DNA from: Protea cynaroides
Taxonomy: Eukaryota > Streptophyta > Magnoliopsida > Proteales > Proteaceae
DNA: 64,000 nucleotides
Direction: 5' to 3'
NCBI GenBank assembly: GCA_028583415.1
Contig: CM053276.1
Location: forward strand, 60,803,510 to 60,867,509
Position numbers and translations under genes: made by a program. Numbering within the stretch: position 1 is the stretch's first letter; each line of letters opens with the position of its first letter. The notes beneath the pieces were generated by a model, which was not told the origin of the DNA, did not search any database, and saw nothing but the letters and a program-made list of their open reading frames with translations. Below are positions 1 through 11,177 of this stretch, one piece after another.

Positions 1-1030
1 TTTCGTCATCATTCCGCATGGAATTTTTTGATAGCTTCTATCCTAAATTTTCTAGGTTCACTTTGTAAGGCACTAAAAGTGAGGAATACTGGAGCTTGAA
101 TCACCTTATTTGGATGTAAAATGGTCAACTTATGAATTTTTGAAGTTTAAATAGTCAATTTACGATAATTTAGTTAGCAACTCTGCGTGGGATGCCTCAG
201 AGACCTCTATTTCAAATCCTTCACATCCACTTTGTAAAGCACTAAAAATGAGAAATACTGGAGTTTGAATCACCTCATTTGGACATAAAATGGCCAACTT
301 ATGAATTTTTGAAGTTTAAATAGGTCAATTCATGATAATTCTACTAGCAACTCTGCATGGGATGCCTCGGAGATCTCTGTCTCAAATCTTTCACGTTCAC
401 TTTGTAGAGCACTAAAAATGAGAAATACTGAAGTTTGAATCACATGATTTGGACATAAAATGACCAGCTTATGAATTTATGAAGTTTAAATAGGCCAATT
501 TATGATAATTCAGCTAACAACTCTACATGGGATGCCTCGGAGATCACTGCCTCAAATCCTTCACGTCCACTTTATAAAGCACTAAAAATGAGAAATATTG
601 GAGTTTGAATCACCTCATTTGGACGTAAAATAGTCAATTTATGAATTTTTGAAATTTAAACAGACCAATTTACAATAATTAGGCTAACAACTCTACATGG
701 GATGCCTCGGAGATCTTTGCCTTAAATCCTTCATGTCCACTTTGTAGAGCACTAAAAATGAAACATATTGAAGTTTGAATCACTTCATTTGGAAGTCGGA
801 TAATAAAATTATGAGGAATTTAAGTTTAAGCGGCCATATCGATTTGTAGCTTTGCATGGGATCCCTCGGAGACCTCTGCTCCAGATTTTCCACGTTCCCT
901 TATAGAGCACCAAAAAATGAGGAATAATGGCACTAGAATCACTTTATTTGGACGTCAGATGAGTTAGATATGAGAAGATGAAGTTTAAATAATTAAACTT
1001 ACGATAATTTGTATGCAAGCCCCTAGATAT
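1..1030. repeat. Tandem array with ~170-bp unit
   Basis: Direct repeats. The landmark CTCTRCATGGGATGCCTCGG (or close variants) starts at about 181, 351, 521, 691 and 850, giving spacings of 170, 170, 170 and 159 bp. Between landmarks each unit repeats blocks such as CACTAAAAATGAGAAATA and a segment around CACCTCATTTGGACGTAAAA. The first unit runs off the left edge, and the last decays by about 1030. The unit length is in the range of plant satellites, but similar repeats also occur inside LTR elements, so centromeric identity is not claimed. No coding capacity is seen. Confidence 0.85.
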
Positions 1031-2384
1031 TATAATCTTCAGAGAATACCCTTATTTTTATTCCCAGACTAAAATCGTCATATCTTCTTCATTTGACATC
1101 GGAATTGAACGATTCTAGTTTTTTCAAAGGTATTTCCAAGACCTACGCATCCATGCAGGTTGCAACCCATTTCCTTATTGTGGGGCCCATCGGAAATCTT
1201 CTTAAAGTCGTATCCAAAATCCAAATCTTGCATTGAGATCCACCAACTTGCCATATGTATTCACCCAGACTCCTAGACACTAGGGACCATCTCAATTATT
1301 CTCAAAACACTATAGAGAGCATGCCGGGACTGATTGACTATCATTTTTTAGAAAGTTTCACTCGCCTTCCCTGTATTTTCCAAATTTTCTCTTACTTCTC
1401 CCACTTTGATGTCTACTCTCCAGTAAGACTTTGTTCAACTAGGGATGGCAAAAATGGGATGCGTACAGGTGGCTTGTGGGACCATTGGCAGTGCATCGTT
1501 GCTGATTGTTTGGTCAATCTCGTCACTTGATGTACCTCCATTCTGAAGGAGATTGTGAAGGTTGCTACGAAGGTCGTAGCTGTACACTTTCCTTAATAGA
1601 ACCATTATCATTTGGAGAATAAGATGCAAAAGTAGATAATTTGTGAATTGGCTACCAAAATGATAGCCCCACGGTGGGTGCCAATCTTTTATCGCCGGAT
1701 TTTGGTTGATCCTTGGATTGAAACACTTGTCATAGAAAAAGAAAGACAATCGAGTTGGACGGGTTGAATAATTCGGAGGCCACTCCGATGCCTAAGTTAG
1801 TTCAAGGGCGATAAGCAAATGAACTCAGGAAGAAGATATCTAAGTTCAAGGTAAAGAATGGTCATTTGATAGCAAAATGTATATGAAAGCTAGATATCAT
1901 AAAGATTTGGTCCGTTTACCTTCGAGGTAAAGACATTATAGAGCATGGAGTGGCTAGAGGATGTCCCCTTGCAGTTGCAACAATCCTAAGACTCCATCCG
2001 AGATCTCAGGGAAGTCCTAGTTATGGATAGGGAGGATTCATGCACACATTCTCCTAAAAGGGAGGAGTATTGGTGGTGTAGGGCTAATCTGTGGCCGTCT
2101 GATGGAGATCCAGTAATCAAACTACCCATAACCGTTGTGAGATGGACTGGTGGTGTGATAGAGCACGTCTCGACTTCTTTGGAGAATACGACACGTGGAT
2201 GAAACTGCCACAAAGTGGGTCACCCAACCGTTATCCTCTCGGGCTGATGTTCCGTACGTGGAATGCCATTTGTAGGCACAGAATCGTGTATGATTCTGGG
2301 CCCTTAAGATATTGATGTGTGTGTGTGTCTATGTAGACGATCCGTGGGGTGCCACGTGTAAGTCTCTGATTGGCCTCTTTCTGA
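1031..2384. other. Unassigned non-coding stretch
   Basis: No gene or intact element recognised. The open frames here are short and have no family features. A short block near 1776 (CACTCCGATGCCTAAGTTAG) resembles one near 62105 in the same orientation, so part of this stretch is probably decayed LTR or leader sequence of an unidentified element. A (TG)n run lies at about 2318-2330, just before the LINE remnant. Confidence 0.5.
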
Positions 2385-4205
2385 ACAGTCCTAACATTTT
2401 CTATGTCTAACAATGCTAGCTCTCATTTCATCCTTCTAAAACAGTATCGTTCCTCCCTCAAGAAAGCAACTGCTAATTTCTATTGGTTTGGTGGGTCTAA
2501 AAAGAATGGAATCAATTGGATTTCATGGGGCAGAATGTGCATATCCAAGGAGAATGGTGGTTTAGGATTCAGAGATCCTTTGCTCCAAAATAAAGCTCTT
2601 CTTGCCAAATTGGCTTCGAGATTGTGGCCTTATCGTGATTCATCTTGGGCATAGATTTACAAATCTATTTATTTTCCTCATTCCAATTTTTAAATGCAAA
2701 TCTTGGCCCTTATCCCGTCATGGGTGTGATGGAGCATTTTGAAAGAAAGGAAAGTTTTGTTGGATGGCCTCTATTCGCAGGTGGGTAATGGTAATAGAAT
2801 CAAAATTTGGAATGATAGGTGGATCCCATTCTTTGAAAGATTTTAAAATCTATTCGGAGAGAGGGACCTAGTCATTGCACATTCAATTATGTTAGCGATC
2901 TTATACATCCCATTAATAGATCATAGAGAAAAGATATTCTGGATTCTATTTTTCAGCAAAATGAGGTGGATGCAATCTGTAATATCTAACTTAGAAATGA
3001 TTCTTGTGAAAGATGGCCTCGTTTGGTTTGGATCTAAAAATGGAAAGTTTACTGTCAAATCGGCTTATCATCTGCTTTCCAATAAGAAGGATCTTAATAA
3101 TTCTAGCCTTCCTTCTTTGTCTCACATTAATCGTTGGAAATTGGTCCTAAAGAGGTATGGAAATTTATTTGGAAATGCAAATTTTATCCTAAGATTCGTT
3201 CATTTCTTTGGAAAGTTTGTGTGCAAGGAATTGCATCTGGAGAAGAGTTGCACCAAAGGAAAATTTCGATCAATCTAAGATGTCAAAGATGTGGTGCTAA
3301 AATGGAATCTATAGATCACATCTTGCTCTCATGCCCTTTGCTAGGGCTACTTGGTTCGGATCGTCTATATCCTATAAGGTTCCAATTGCTCAAAATCAAA
3401 ATTTTTCAATGGATCTAAGATTGGATTAGGTTCTCTCAACAATCTAAGGAGATTGCTAGGGAGGCTTTCAGTTTGGCTTCCTTCATATATTAGTCTTTAT
3501 CGAAGGCAAGGAATGATCTTATTTTCAATGAAAGGGTTTGGACTCCTTTGGAAGTCATTCAACACAGGCTGAGAAATTACACAATGAATTTTATTTTGCT
3601 AATTGTTTGCCTTCAATGAAGCCTGGTCAAGCCTTGAATAAGGAGCCTGATTCTTCTTTGTGGCCCCCTCCTTCTCTTGGCACATTAAAGATCAACACTG
3701 ATGCGGGTTTGCTGCAAAATTCTTCATCTGGTTCGATTGGTTTCATCTTCATGGATCACCTTGGCCATCCAATTCGGGCTTCTTAGGGTTCTTTTCACTT
3801 CCCTTCATTCAAGATTGGAGAAGCCCTAGCGATTAGAGCTGCTTTATCTACTGCTATTGAGGATAACTTCACTAAGATTTCCATTTAATCTGATTGCAAT
3901 GAGGTCATTAATCTGATTTCAAGAATCGAGATGATGGCGAAACTAGAATTGCAGCAGATTATAGAAGACGTCAGATGCCTTTCGGAATTTTGTGAATCAT
4001 GTTCTTCTAATTTTATTCCAAGGGGAGCTAACATTGTAGCTCATTCCCTTGCCCAGTAAGTCTTGACATTGATGGGGATGATCAATTGGCCACATTCTTC
4101 TCCTTGGCTTCATGGGTCATGTATGAATGAAACTTCTGCTTGTACCCGTTCTTCTTTTGAATAAATTTATTTTTCACAAAAAAAAAAAGAATAGAAAAAA
4201 AAGGT
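2385..4205 (+). mobile_element. 5'-truncated L1-type LINE remnant
   Basis: Non-LTR retrotransposon fragment. It keeps only the last part of ORF2 after the reverse transcriptase core, then a stop at 4158-4160, an overlapping AATAAA (4160-4165) and an A-rich tail at 4179-4202. 5' truncation with a poly(A) end is the usual product of target-primed reverse transcription. The left limit is approximate: similarity fades upstream of about 2385. I could not identify target-site duplications. Confidence 0.85.
2388..4160 (+). pseudogene. LINE ORF2 C-terminal part (zf-RVT and RNase H)
   Basis: Broken coding remnant in several frames. 2403-2654 holds the segment after RT typical of plant L1 ORF2 (W-G-R-M-C-I-S-K-E-N-G-G-L-G-F-R). 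3000-3330 holds the zf-RVT type region: FTVKSAYHLL, then W-K-F-I-W-K and C-Q-R-C-G plus H-I-L-L-S-C. 3690-4060 holds a plant RNase H-like domain beginning KINTDAG and ending near IPRGANIVAHSLAQ. Stops and frameshifts (for example at 2653, 3416, 3784 and 3886) separate the parts, so no active protein is expected. The family assignment is firm; the clade is not determined. Confidence 0.85.
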
Positions 4206-5643
4206 AGAATCATTTCTGCCACTCGTTTGTCCATGTCAATGTTAACTAGCATTTTTATTAGGCTGAGCTAGTTAATGGAAATGTTGTCAGCCATAAACCT
4301 CTGAGGCTTTACCTGGTTGGAAGTTAAGATGGCTAGGATGTATGGTATTGTGAGTAAAATAGATATGGGAAAATTATCGCTTTATTCATACATGTACTCC
4401 CTCATTGTATTAATTTATTATTTTATCTTCTTATTAATGAAATGATAATGTTCTCTCTGTTGCCCCCAATAGAGCAGTATATGTATGATTCCAATATATG
4501 GTGTTAGCATACCGATTCTTTCCTCTAAATAAAAAAAATCATAGTATAATAAAAAAGAACGTGATGTTTTAGATAAGTAGTTGAAAAGTGAAATAAGATA
4601 TTTCCCTTGTCCTATTTGGCAAAAGTTTTTCTTGAGAGGTAACACCTAATTGTGCCATTTGACAAGGTGATTCAACAATTTTGACAGTCGGAGTAAAGGA
4701 TGGTTGGATGAGCGATGCGTAGAATTCTAGCCCTAAATTCTGTCATTTATATACCCTTTGGTGTACGGTCATGCATCTCTCACACATCTAAAAATTTATG
4801 TCCATACTTCATATAGCCCTTAATTTTTTTCATATTTTAGTTTGGCCACATGGATACTTCATTAAATTAAAACTGGACATATGACTGGGGGACTTTGATG
4901 TGTATGAAAATTCAACTATCTGACCTACCATGTGGCAGAAAATAAGTACTCATCCACTTATTTATGTAGACATGCCCAACGAGGGAAACTCGAGCCATCA
5001 TATTTTATTACACAATTCTAAATAATCTATTGCTGCCTGGTTTGATATAAGTTGGGATTCTCATAAATCCAATTTAGATATAGATTTTGTTGATTGGGAT
5101 TCTCATAAAACCAATCTAGATATAGATTTTGTTGATTTGGTTTCCTTTTGGCCGAGTGGAGTATCATGATAATGGTAATGGCGAAGGTGGGTCCCTGCCT
5201 GGGTAATTTTTTTGGTTTAGTAGGATTGTGTACTTTTTATTATCATTTATTAATATCTTCTTTATTGACTTCTAGCAAAATAAAAAATAAAAAACAAAAT
5301 AAAATATAAAAAACTAAAGGACAATAGTACATAATTTTTTATATTTTATTTTTAGTCAATTTTTTAATATTTTTATTTTGAACAAATTACGGATATCTCG
5401 CTTGTAGTTTGTGCTTAACCCAAGTATACCCCAAACCTTTACAACAATTACAAAGTTACCCCCTAAAATCAAATTAAATAACAAAAATATCCATTCTGTT
5501 AATGAATTTCTGTTAATTAATGACACAAAGAAGATATTAAAAATTTTAATACCTAAAATGCCCAAATGGTTAAGTGAACGGACCATTTAATCCCCTTTAA
5601 ATATTACCTTTACTGTTTTATTGAGGAACAACATGGACAACTG
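4206..5643. other. AT-rich stretch, nothing recognised
   Basis: No element or gene is supported. Open frames are short and low in complexity. A duplicated phrase (TTCTCATAAA.CCAAT.TAGATATAGATTTTGTTGATT) occurs at about 5068 and 5101, a local tandem duplication. AT-rich tracts cluster at 5270-5390. Confidence 0.5.
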
Positions 5644-5799
5644 GGATCCTCTGTAGTGAGGATTCCCTGTAGTGAGGATCCCATCCACTCAAAATAGATC
5701 GGCATATTTCGATGCACTTTGACTACCTTGGGATACATGTCGATCCACTTTGAGTGGGTAGGATCCTCACTACACGGGTGGCCTCACTACAAAGGATCT
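5644..5799. repeat. Foldback (hairpin) MITE-like element
   Basis: A long imperfect palindrome. The left arm from 5645 (GATCCTCTGTAGTGAGG) pairs with 5782-5798 (complement GATCCTTTGTAGTGAGG, one mismatch). A second inner block, GTAGTGAGGATCCCATCCAC at 5669, pairs with the complement of 5748-5773. Similarity between arms continues almost to the centre near 5720. Each arm carries GTAGTGAGGAT twice. There is no coding capacity. This is the structure of a foldback/MITE-type DNA element; the superfamily and target-site duplication are not determined. Confidence 0.7.
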
Positions 5800-8700
5800 T
5801 TTTTCGAACAACATCTTCTACTAGTCCATCTTTAAGTGCACCTCCATTTGCAAAGAAGGAAGGAATCTGAATCAAGGTCAAGCACAACACCTCCTTTGGT
5901 AGATTTGTCTTGAGCTGATCCAGGGTCGTTCCTTGGAGATTTCTCTCATGCTTGTTTGAGTCTTGTCTCCTACTTGCTTCAGTTCGTTCCATCTATATAT
6001 TCGCGGAAATTTTTTATAGAACTAGCTTTTCCAATATCTTTCTGTTTTTGCTTTATAAAACATTTGATGAATGTTTACTGATAGCCTTCCATGTTAGTTA
6101 TAATTTTAAGTGGAAATATGTTGGCGACCTACAGTACAATGAAAATCTTCTAGGTTTTTACAATGTGTTATAGAATTATTTTTTTTCACACGTGCGACTC
6201 CATCTCTCTTCTTCTCTTGCAAGTTTCTCATTCCTGTAATTTTTTTTTATCAGATTCTATCTCCTTTAGAGAGGTTCTCTGGTACCTAGGGATTTTTATC
6301 CAAATCATTGAGTTTTATAGCAAGCATTGATTTCTATCCGTGAGGGCCAGGGGCTTTTATAGGGATCCATGGAGAAGACCACACCTCTGATCTTATCAAA
6401 ATCAGTGGTCTGTAATAGGGATAGGTTATGCTCAGCATGGACATTGGCACTAACATCTGCAACACTACATCGTGAACCACTAAGAAAGAAAGTCCTCGCA
6501 CAATGGGAAAGGGTACCGATCTGTTTTGTTCTTAACTTTTTCTGGATAAGTAGACAGATTATTCACAGAGAGATCCTAAATTCCCCAACAATTAAAAGGA
6601 TGATAACAATAAAAAAGGTCCCAGACTTTCATTTACTCATAAGTTAATCATAATACACGATTCTATTTCTGTGTAGCCATCCACAGACTAAACCTTCTGT
6701 CAAAGAAAGAAATACTACCAGAAACCCCCAACTTTGAATATGAGTGCCTGAAAACTATCCATACTATCCACAGAACTTTTCCCTAACTTTTTTGGTGTGC
6801 AGAACAACTCATAATCACCACCAACTGCATCACGTAACTATCTTAGATCTTAGCAAGAGCAAACCAACTAACAGCTATTTGTTATTCATATATTGCTAGG
6901 ACATAATTGAATGCTGTCCATGTACTTGATATGGTCTCAATATAGTCCCTCAGTTAAGAAAATAATAAAATGCCATCTCTTGATATAAAAAAGTCAACTG
7001 CAACTCTCCTGATCAAACTTGTAGGAAAAGCCCAATTTAGCGGCTTCATAAAGATTGCATATTTCACATCATTATCTCTCATATGATGATTAATATAAAG
7101 TATTGCGTTCCTTATATTTTCTCATTCTCACTGTTGTGTTGGATTGAGTTTACCTCTTGTGATAGTTGAATTCTGAGGGATTTTAATTGTAGATGGCTTG
7201 TTACTTTTTTTGACTGGTTTATGGCCTTATAGGTATGCTTTGATTCTTATGGTAATTTAGATTTAAGATGAAACTGTAGACAAGCACCATGTGTCAGATA
7301 TTTACAGATTTTTGAAAGTTACATTAAGTAGATGGAATGATGGTTTGTTATGGAATTTTGTAGGTAAAAAATGTCTTCAATGAGTTCCAACTCCAACTAC
7401 TCGAGGTTGTTGTGATTTAGGAACATCAAATGCCGTTGTGGGAGAAGAGCAGCAGTCCAGATATCTGAGTCAGATCAGAATAAGAATCAATTGTATCATT
7501 ATTGTCAAGACAATACATGTGGTTATTTTAGTTGGTGTTTTCCCACCGAAGGAGAAGAGGAAACCAATGTGGTTATTTCAGTTGGTGTTTTATTTTTCGG
7601 TATTCCTTTTTTGTTTTTGTTTTTGTTGTTGAACCGGTAGTGAGCTAATGTGGCAATTCATATGGGTCCCTCTTATGGTAGATTTCTTTAGGTTGATTAT
7701 TTGTATTATTTAGTTTGGGGCCATACTGTTGGTTGTGTGAATACATATGATCATTGGTTGAAATAATTCCCCATTACAATTTCCATTAAAAAATTTTGTG
7801 CCTAAGTCAACATGGCAGGTACCATATAACCCTCCATAGACTGTTAGGGATATCCGGATGCACAATTTGGCTCCGGGGCATGTAAATCTGGTGGTTCTTA
7901 GTTCTTACTATCACATGAGCTTTAGCCACAGAAGTTGCAAATGCAATTGATCGGCAACCCCAGTTGAACTACTTGGTGCCACAGGGATGGGGCAGAGTCG
8001 GCAGACATGCATTCCTGCATGAGGTCTGTGATCAGTATCAGGAACATGATTGTTGTTGTGAGAGAAACCTAAAAATCAGTGGAGCTTTATACGACTGCAT
8101 ATGGGATTTTGTGGGTAAATTTTGAGTCTCCTACCAAGCAAGAGTTGACAAAACACCTAATAACTTTGGAGACCAGATGATTCAGTTCCTGTATAATAAA
8201 AAATGCAGATGGGATTCAAATGGGTAACCAAAGGTTCATTGAAATTGGTTTCATCAAAAAGGGTCTTGTAGTCTTTAAAACATTGCAAGTTCAATATCCA
8301 AGAACTGAAATATTCAAAACACATAAACAGTCTTCAACCCATTACAAGTTCAATATCCAACTACTTTTGTGAGAATTAAAAAAATTTCCACAAATTTTAA
8401 GGTCATGCAGTCACATTCTTCAATTGTTTCTGTTCTTTTGTTTGCGGCCTTCTTTGCCCATTTTTTCTTTCTGCTTGCTTTGATCACTTGTAACCCCAAT
8501 GTCCACTGATTTTTGTGACCTGATTTGCACTTGAGAACTGCCTTCATCCTCACTAGCATCCATGTGGGTCAGTCATTTCTTTATCTTGCAATTGAAACTT
8601 AAAATTTGATTTTTCACATATCAATTGAAAAAGGACTGATTATGAAAACAAATAGATGAAAAACTATTAAATATGATTTCTTTATCCACTTCCATTTCCT

Positions 8701-8973
8701 TATTCTTCATTCTCATGCCAATGATTCTGTTTCATTGGATACAAAATTCTACTTCTCAATGAACCTTCACAGATTCTTAGATAGGGATTAGTAGACTCCA
8801 ACCCAATATAAACAGAAACCCATTAACAGGCAACCAATATTATTGCTAGAAACCATTTAGAGAAAAGAACAAAACAATTTGCAGCCAATAGAGTTAAATT
8901 CACAAAGCTAATGAAAGCAACCAGGAAGTGAAACCCAAATTGAACAGAGACCTAATCCTTTAGACATAAGAAT
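5800..8973. other. Unassigned DNA without a supported gene
   Basis: Only short open frames (under 100 codons) with no recognisable family, strongly biased base composition and no consistent exon pattern. Pyrimidine-rich tracts occur at 6181-6260 and 7590-7630. Degraded transposon or intergenic sequence is likeliest; a diverged host exon cannot be excluded. Confidence 0.4.
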
Positions 8974-9703
8974 TGTTAGGAAAAAACACTAGGCTTTTCC
9001 CTCCTGCATGCAAATCAATGGAGATACACAACCACAAAAAAAAATGCATAGAGATATAGTAGCGGAAATAAATAGAGTCAATTAAACCACAAGAGACCAA
9101 TTTTTACTTGGAAAACTTTCTATGATGAAAGGGGAGAAACCACAAGACCTAGTCTAGGTAAATCTTCACTATGATAATAATGGGTACACAACACAATCCT
9201 TTCTAGTTATAGCTAGAGGTTATCAATCACCAAGAGAAATAACCTGCTCTTGGGTAATACAATAACTTACCAAAACAATAGACGGTAATCCAAAATACAA
9301 TAATACTATCACTTCGATGCTGACGTAACAAATACTGGGACAACTATTACCTTTCCCTCTTCCTTGAATAGGGAGAACGTTGTCACGCCACAGTCACGTA
9401 CAAAGAATAAGAGTTCTCTCTATCTCTCATTCCTCTTCTCCAAACACTCACAGTAGCTGAAAATTGGAGAAGGATTCAATCCTGACTTGGGCTCTTAGGA
9501 TTCTAGCACACTCAGCTTCAATCTCTGCATCCTCTTGAGGTTTCTCAAAAAGCACCGAATGCAGTACCGCCTTTACAAAAAGCCTTATATATAAAATACA
9601 AGATAAGAGGTGAGAGGCGGTTTTGCCATGTTTGAGAAAACCTTTTCTATAAGAAAAGGTGTAAGTCCCTCTACCCACATGAGTGTGAGGAGGAAACCCT
9701 ACA
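8974..9703 (-). repeat. Copia F 3' LTR
   Basis: 730-bp LTR in minus orientation, bounded by TG at 9703 (reading -, TGTAGGG) and CA at 8974 (reading -, CCTAACA). It abuts a polypurine tract and the last codons of pol, as a 3' LTR should. The internal text around 9095-9250 (primer-like CTTGGAAAACTTTC, ACCTAGTC and CAATCACCAAG blocks) is typical of plant copia LTRs. Its partner LTR is not in the window. The 5 bp outside the low end is AGAAT. Confidence 0.75.
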
Positions 9704-9717
9704 AACTCCCCCTCTGA
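9704..9717 (-). promoter_or_regulatory. Copia F polypurine tract
   Basis: Reading the minus strand, a purine run (CAGAGGGGGAGTT) lies directly before the LTR start TGTAGGG and just after the pol stop. This is the expected plus-strand primer site for reverse transcription. Confidence 0.7.
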
Positions 9718-9916
9718 CTCACAAGTGGGGATCTGTCAAACCCAAACCTGCTACGCTTCTGCAAAAGTCATGCTTTACTTTAGGTAATGCTTTTGTCATT
9801 ATATCTGTCTTGCTCTTATTAGATGAACTTCTGAAATATCTCATAATCCACTTGACAGCTTCCCAATACTCTTGCTAGGATTGGTAAGAAATCTACTCAA
9901 AACTCCAACTACATGT
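9712..9916 (-). pseudogene. Copia F pol 3' end with RNase H deletion
   Basis: Minus-strand remnant. After GVLSRFLTNPSK a frameshift is followed by EYWEAVKWIMRYF, the usual start of the region leading into copia RNase H. This runs straight into KTDIMTKALPKVKHDF and the terminal GLGLTDPHL before a stop. In full-length copia elements well over 100 residues of RNase H separate these two motifs, so an internal deletion removed most of the domain. The high-coordinate end is cut by solo LTR E with a duplicated CATGT. Confidence 0.8.
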
Positions 9917-10789
9917 TGTCACACCCCAAATTTACGATATGTAAAATTTCATATCTGATTGAACCGACACACATTTTATGTTTGGTCCAACCCAAAATCT
10001 TGTGGGAGGTTTAAGCCCACATCAACCACATTGTAACCAATGTCACAAGTAATAAATCAGAGTCAATTAAATAGAGAAAATAAATAAATTAACTGAGCTT
10101 CTAATGATACTTAAAATAAAACAATAATCAATGTATCAAAAGTTATTTTGGTCCAATCATCCACAACCATAAAATTAAAACCGTTCATAAACCAGCCCTA
10201 TAACATTGGGCCATAAAATAATACTATAAAAGTAAATGGAACTGAAATGGTTAAACTAAAACATAAATCTTCTTCGATAGTAACATAATGTCATACACTT
10301 ATTCCTACTCGAACACGCATGCGTCACACTCACAATCAGCATCATGTTCGTCTTCCTCCAGAGCTTGAACATCCATGTGTGCCATAGAAATGACAACTAA
10401 GGCATTCACGAAATCAGCTACAGTGGTACTTGCAACATCAACTAAAAAGTTTGCATACACGGGGGTGAGCTCTCCAACTTGAGCATGAGAAAATAGACAA
10501 ATAAGAAAGCAATAAGCATGATAGATTTATCACACATAGCAAATACAAATGGTTTGGTATAATGTATGCTAGTGCTATGGGAAGGCCTGATCACACTCAC
10601 CAAAGTTGACAATAACCTCTATGCATCGGGGAGAATGGAAACTCACCAGCCTGCACCGACAACCCTAGTGTCTCTACGCATCTCCTATACAGACAGTGAT
10701 AGGGCAAAGGTCTGGCCAATGATGCTCCAACAAACATTGCCAACTCCTTCCCCTCTTTCCCTATCCATACCAACACTTGACACCCTATT
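9917..10789 (-). repeat. Solo LTR E, 3' part
   Basis: LTR 3' part in minus orientation, starting on + with TGTCACACCCCAA. It contains the conserved tail exon (10305-10429) and then the region interrupted by element A at 10790. A-rich internal sequence at 10060-10270 resembles the equivalent position of LTR A. Confidence 0.75.
10305..10429 (-). other. Tail-exon homologue in solo LTR E
   Basis: 125-nt open exon (two nt plus 41 codons including the stop) equal in position to the 122-nt tail exon of A-D, with one extra codon. It encodes an acidic peptide with TTVADFVNA near the start and CECDACVFE before the stop, close to CECNSCVFD of C and D. The expected acceptor GCAG|GT reads GCAA|GT, a single G-to-A change, so splicing is probably lost in this copy. 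Retention of the frame in a divergent family supports past coding selection. Confidence 0.65.
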
Positions 10790-11055
10790 TGTCACACCCC
10801 AATTCTGGACTAACCAAAATGGTGTGATGAACCGTCAATAAATCAACGGTTTAACCAGGATCTCGTATAAGCTATGCCAACCATGTTAAACCAAAACATA
10901 TTCCACATTAATCAGAGATAATAAACTAAATAGCGGAAGTCTTATTAATAATGAACTGAGGTCTAATCATGATAAATAATTAATATTCTAGTTATCTCCA
11001 AGTAACCAAAACATAATTTAATACATATTATAAATATCCAAATACGAAAGTTAAA

Positions 11056-11177
11056 CTAAACGTATTCATAGTTGAAACACTCGCTTAACGAATCATAATA
11101 GTCCTCCACAGCTTGTTCATCCATAGCCGCCACCTCTTCATATGTTGGCGTGTTGACATAATCTTCAACCGTAATAC
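11056..11177 (-). CDS. Predicted Pol tail exon in A 3' LTR
   Basis: 122-nt open segment on -, preceded by an acceptor-like TTGTAG|GT at 11178 and ending in TAG at 11056. Joined in phase to the donor at 13306 at the end of A pol, it would add about 40 residues: it starts with G-I-T-V-E-D-Y-V-N, then P-T-Y-E, VAAMD and an acidic stretch ending SECFNYEYV. The predicted intron is about 2.1 kb. A keeps only one of the cysteines seen in C, D and E. The splice is inferred, not seen. Confidence 0.6.

Noticed and set aside
6369..6647. 92-codon open frame on + in the left unassigned region
   Set aside because: No recognisable domain, no homologous copy in the window and no exon context.
8350..8559. 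Lysine-rich 69-codon open frame on -
   Set aside because: Short, no domain or partner exon; could be chance in AT-rich DNA.
9917..10789. Reading E as the 3' LTR of a full gypsy element
   Set aside because: No primer site or polypurine tract adjoins it, and TSD CATGT with restored copia reading bounds a single LTR length, so it is a solo LTR.
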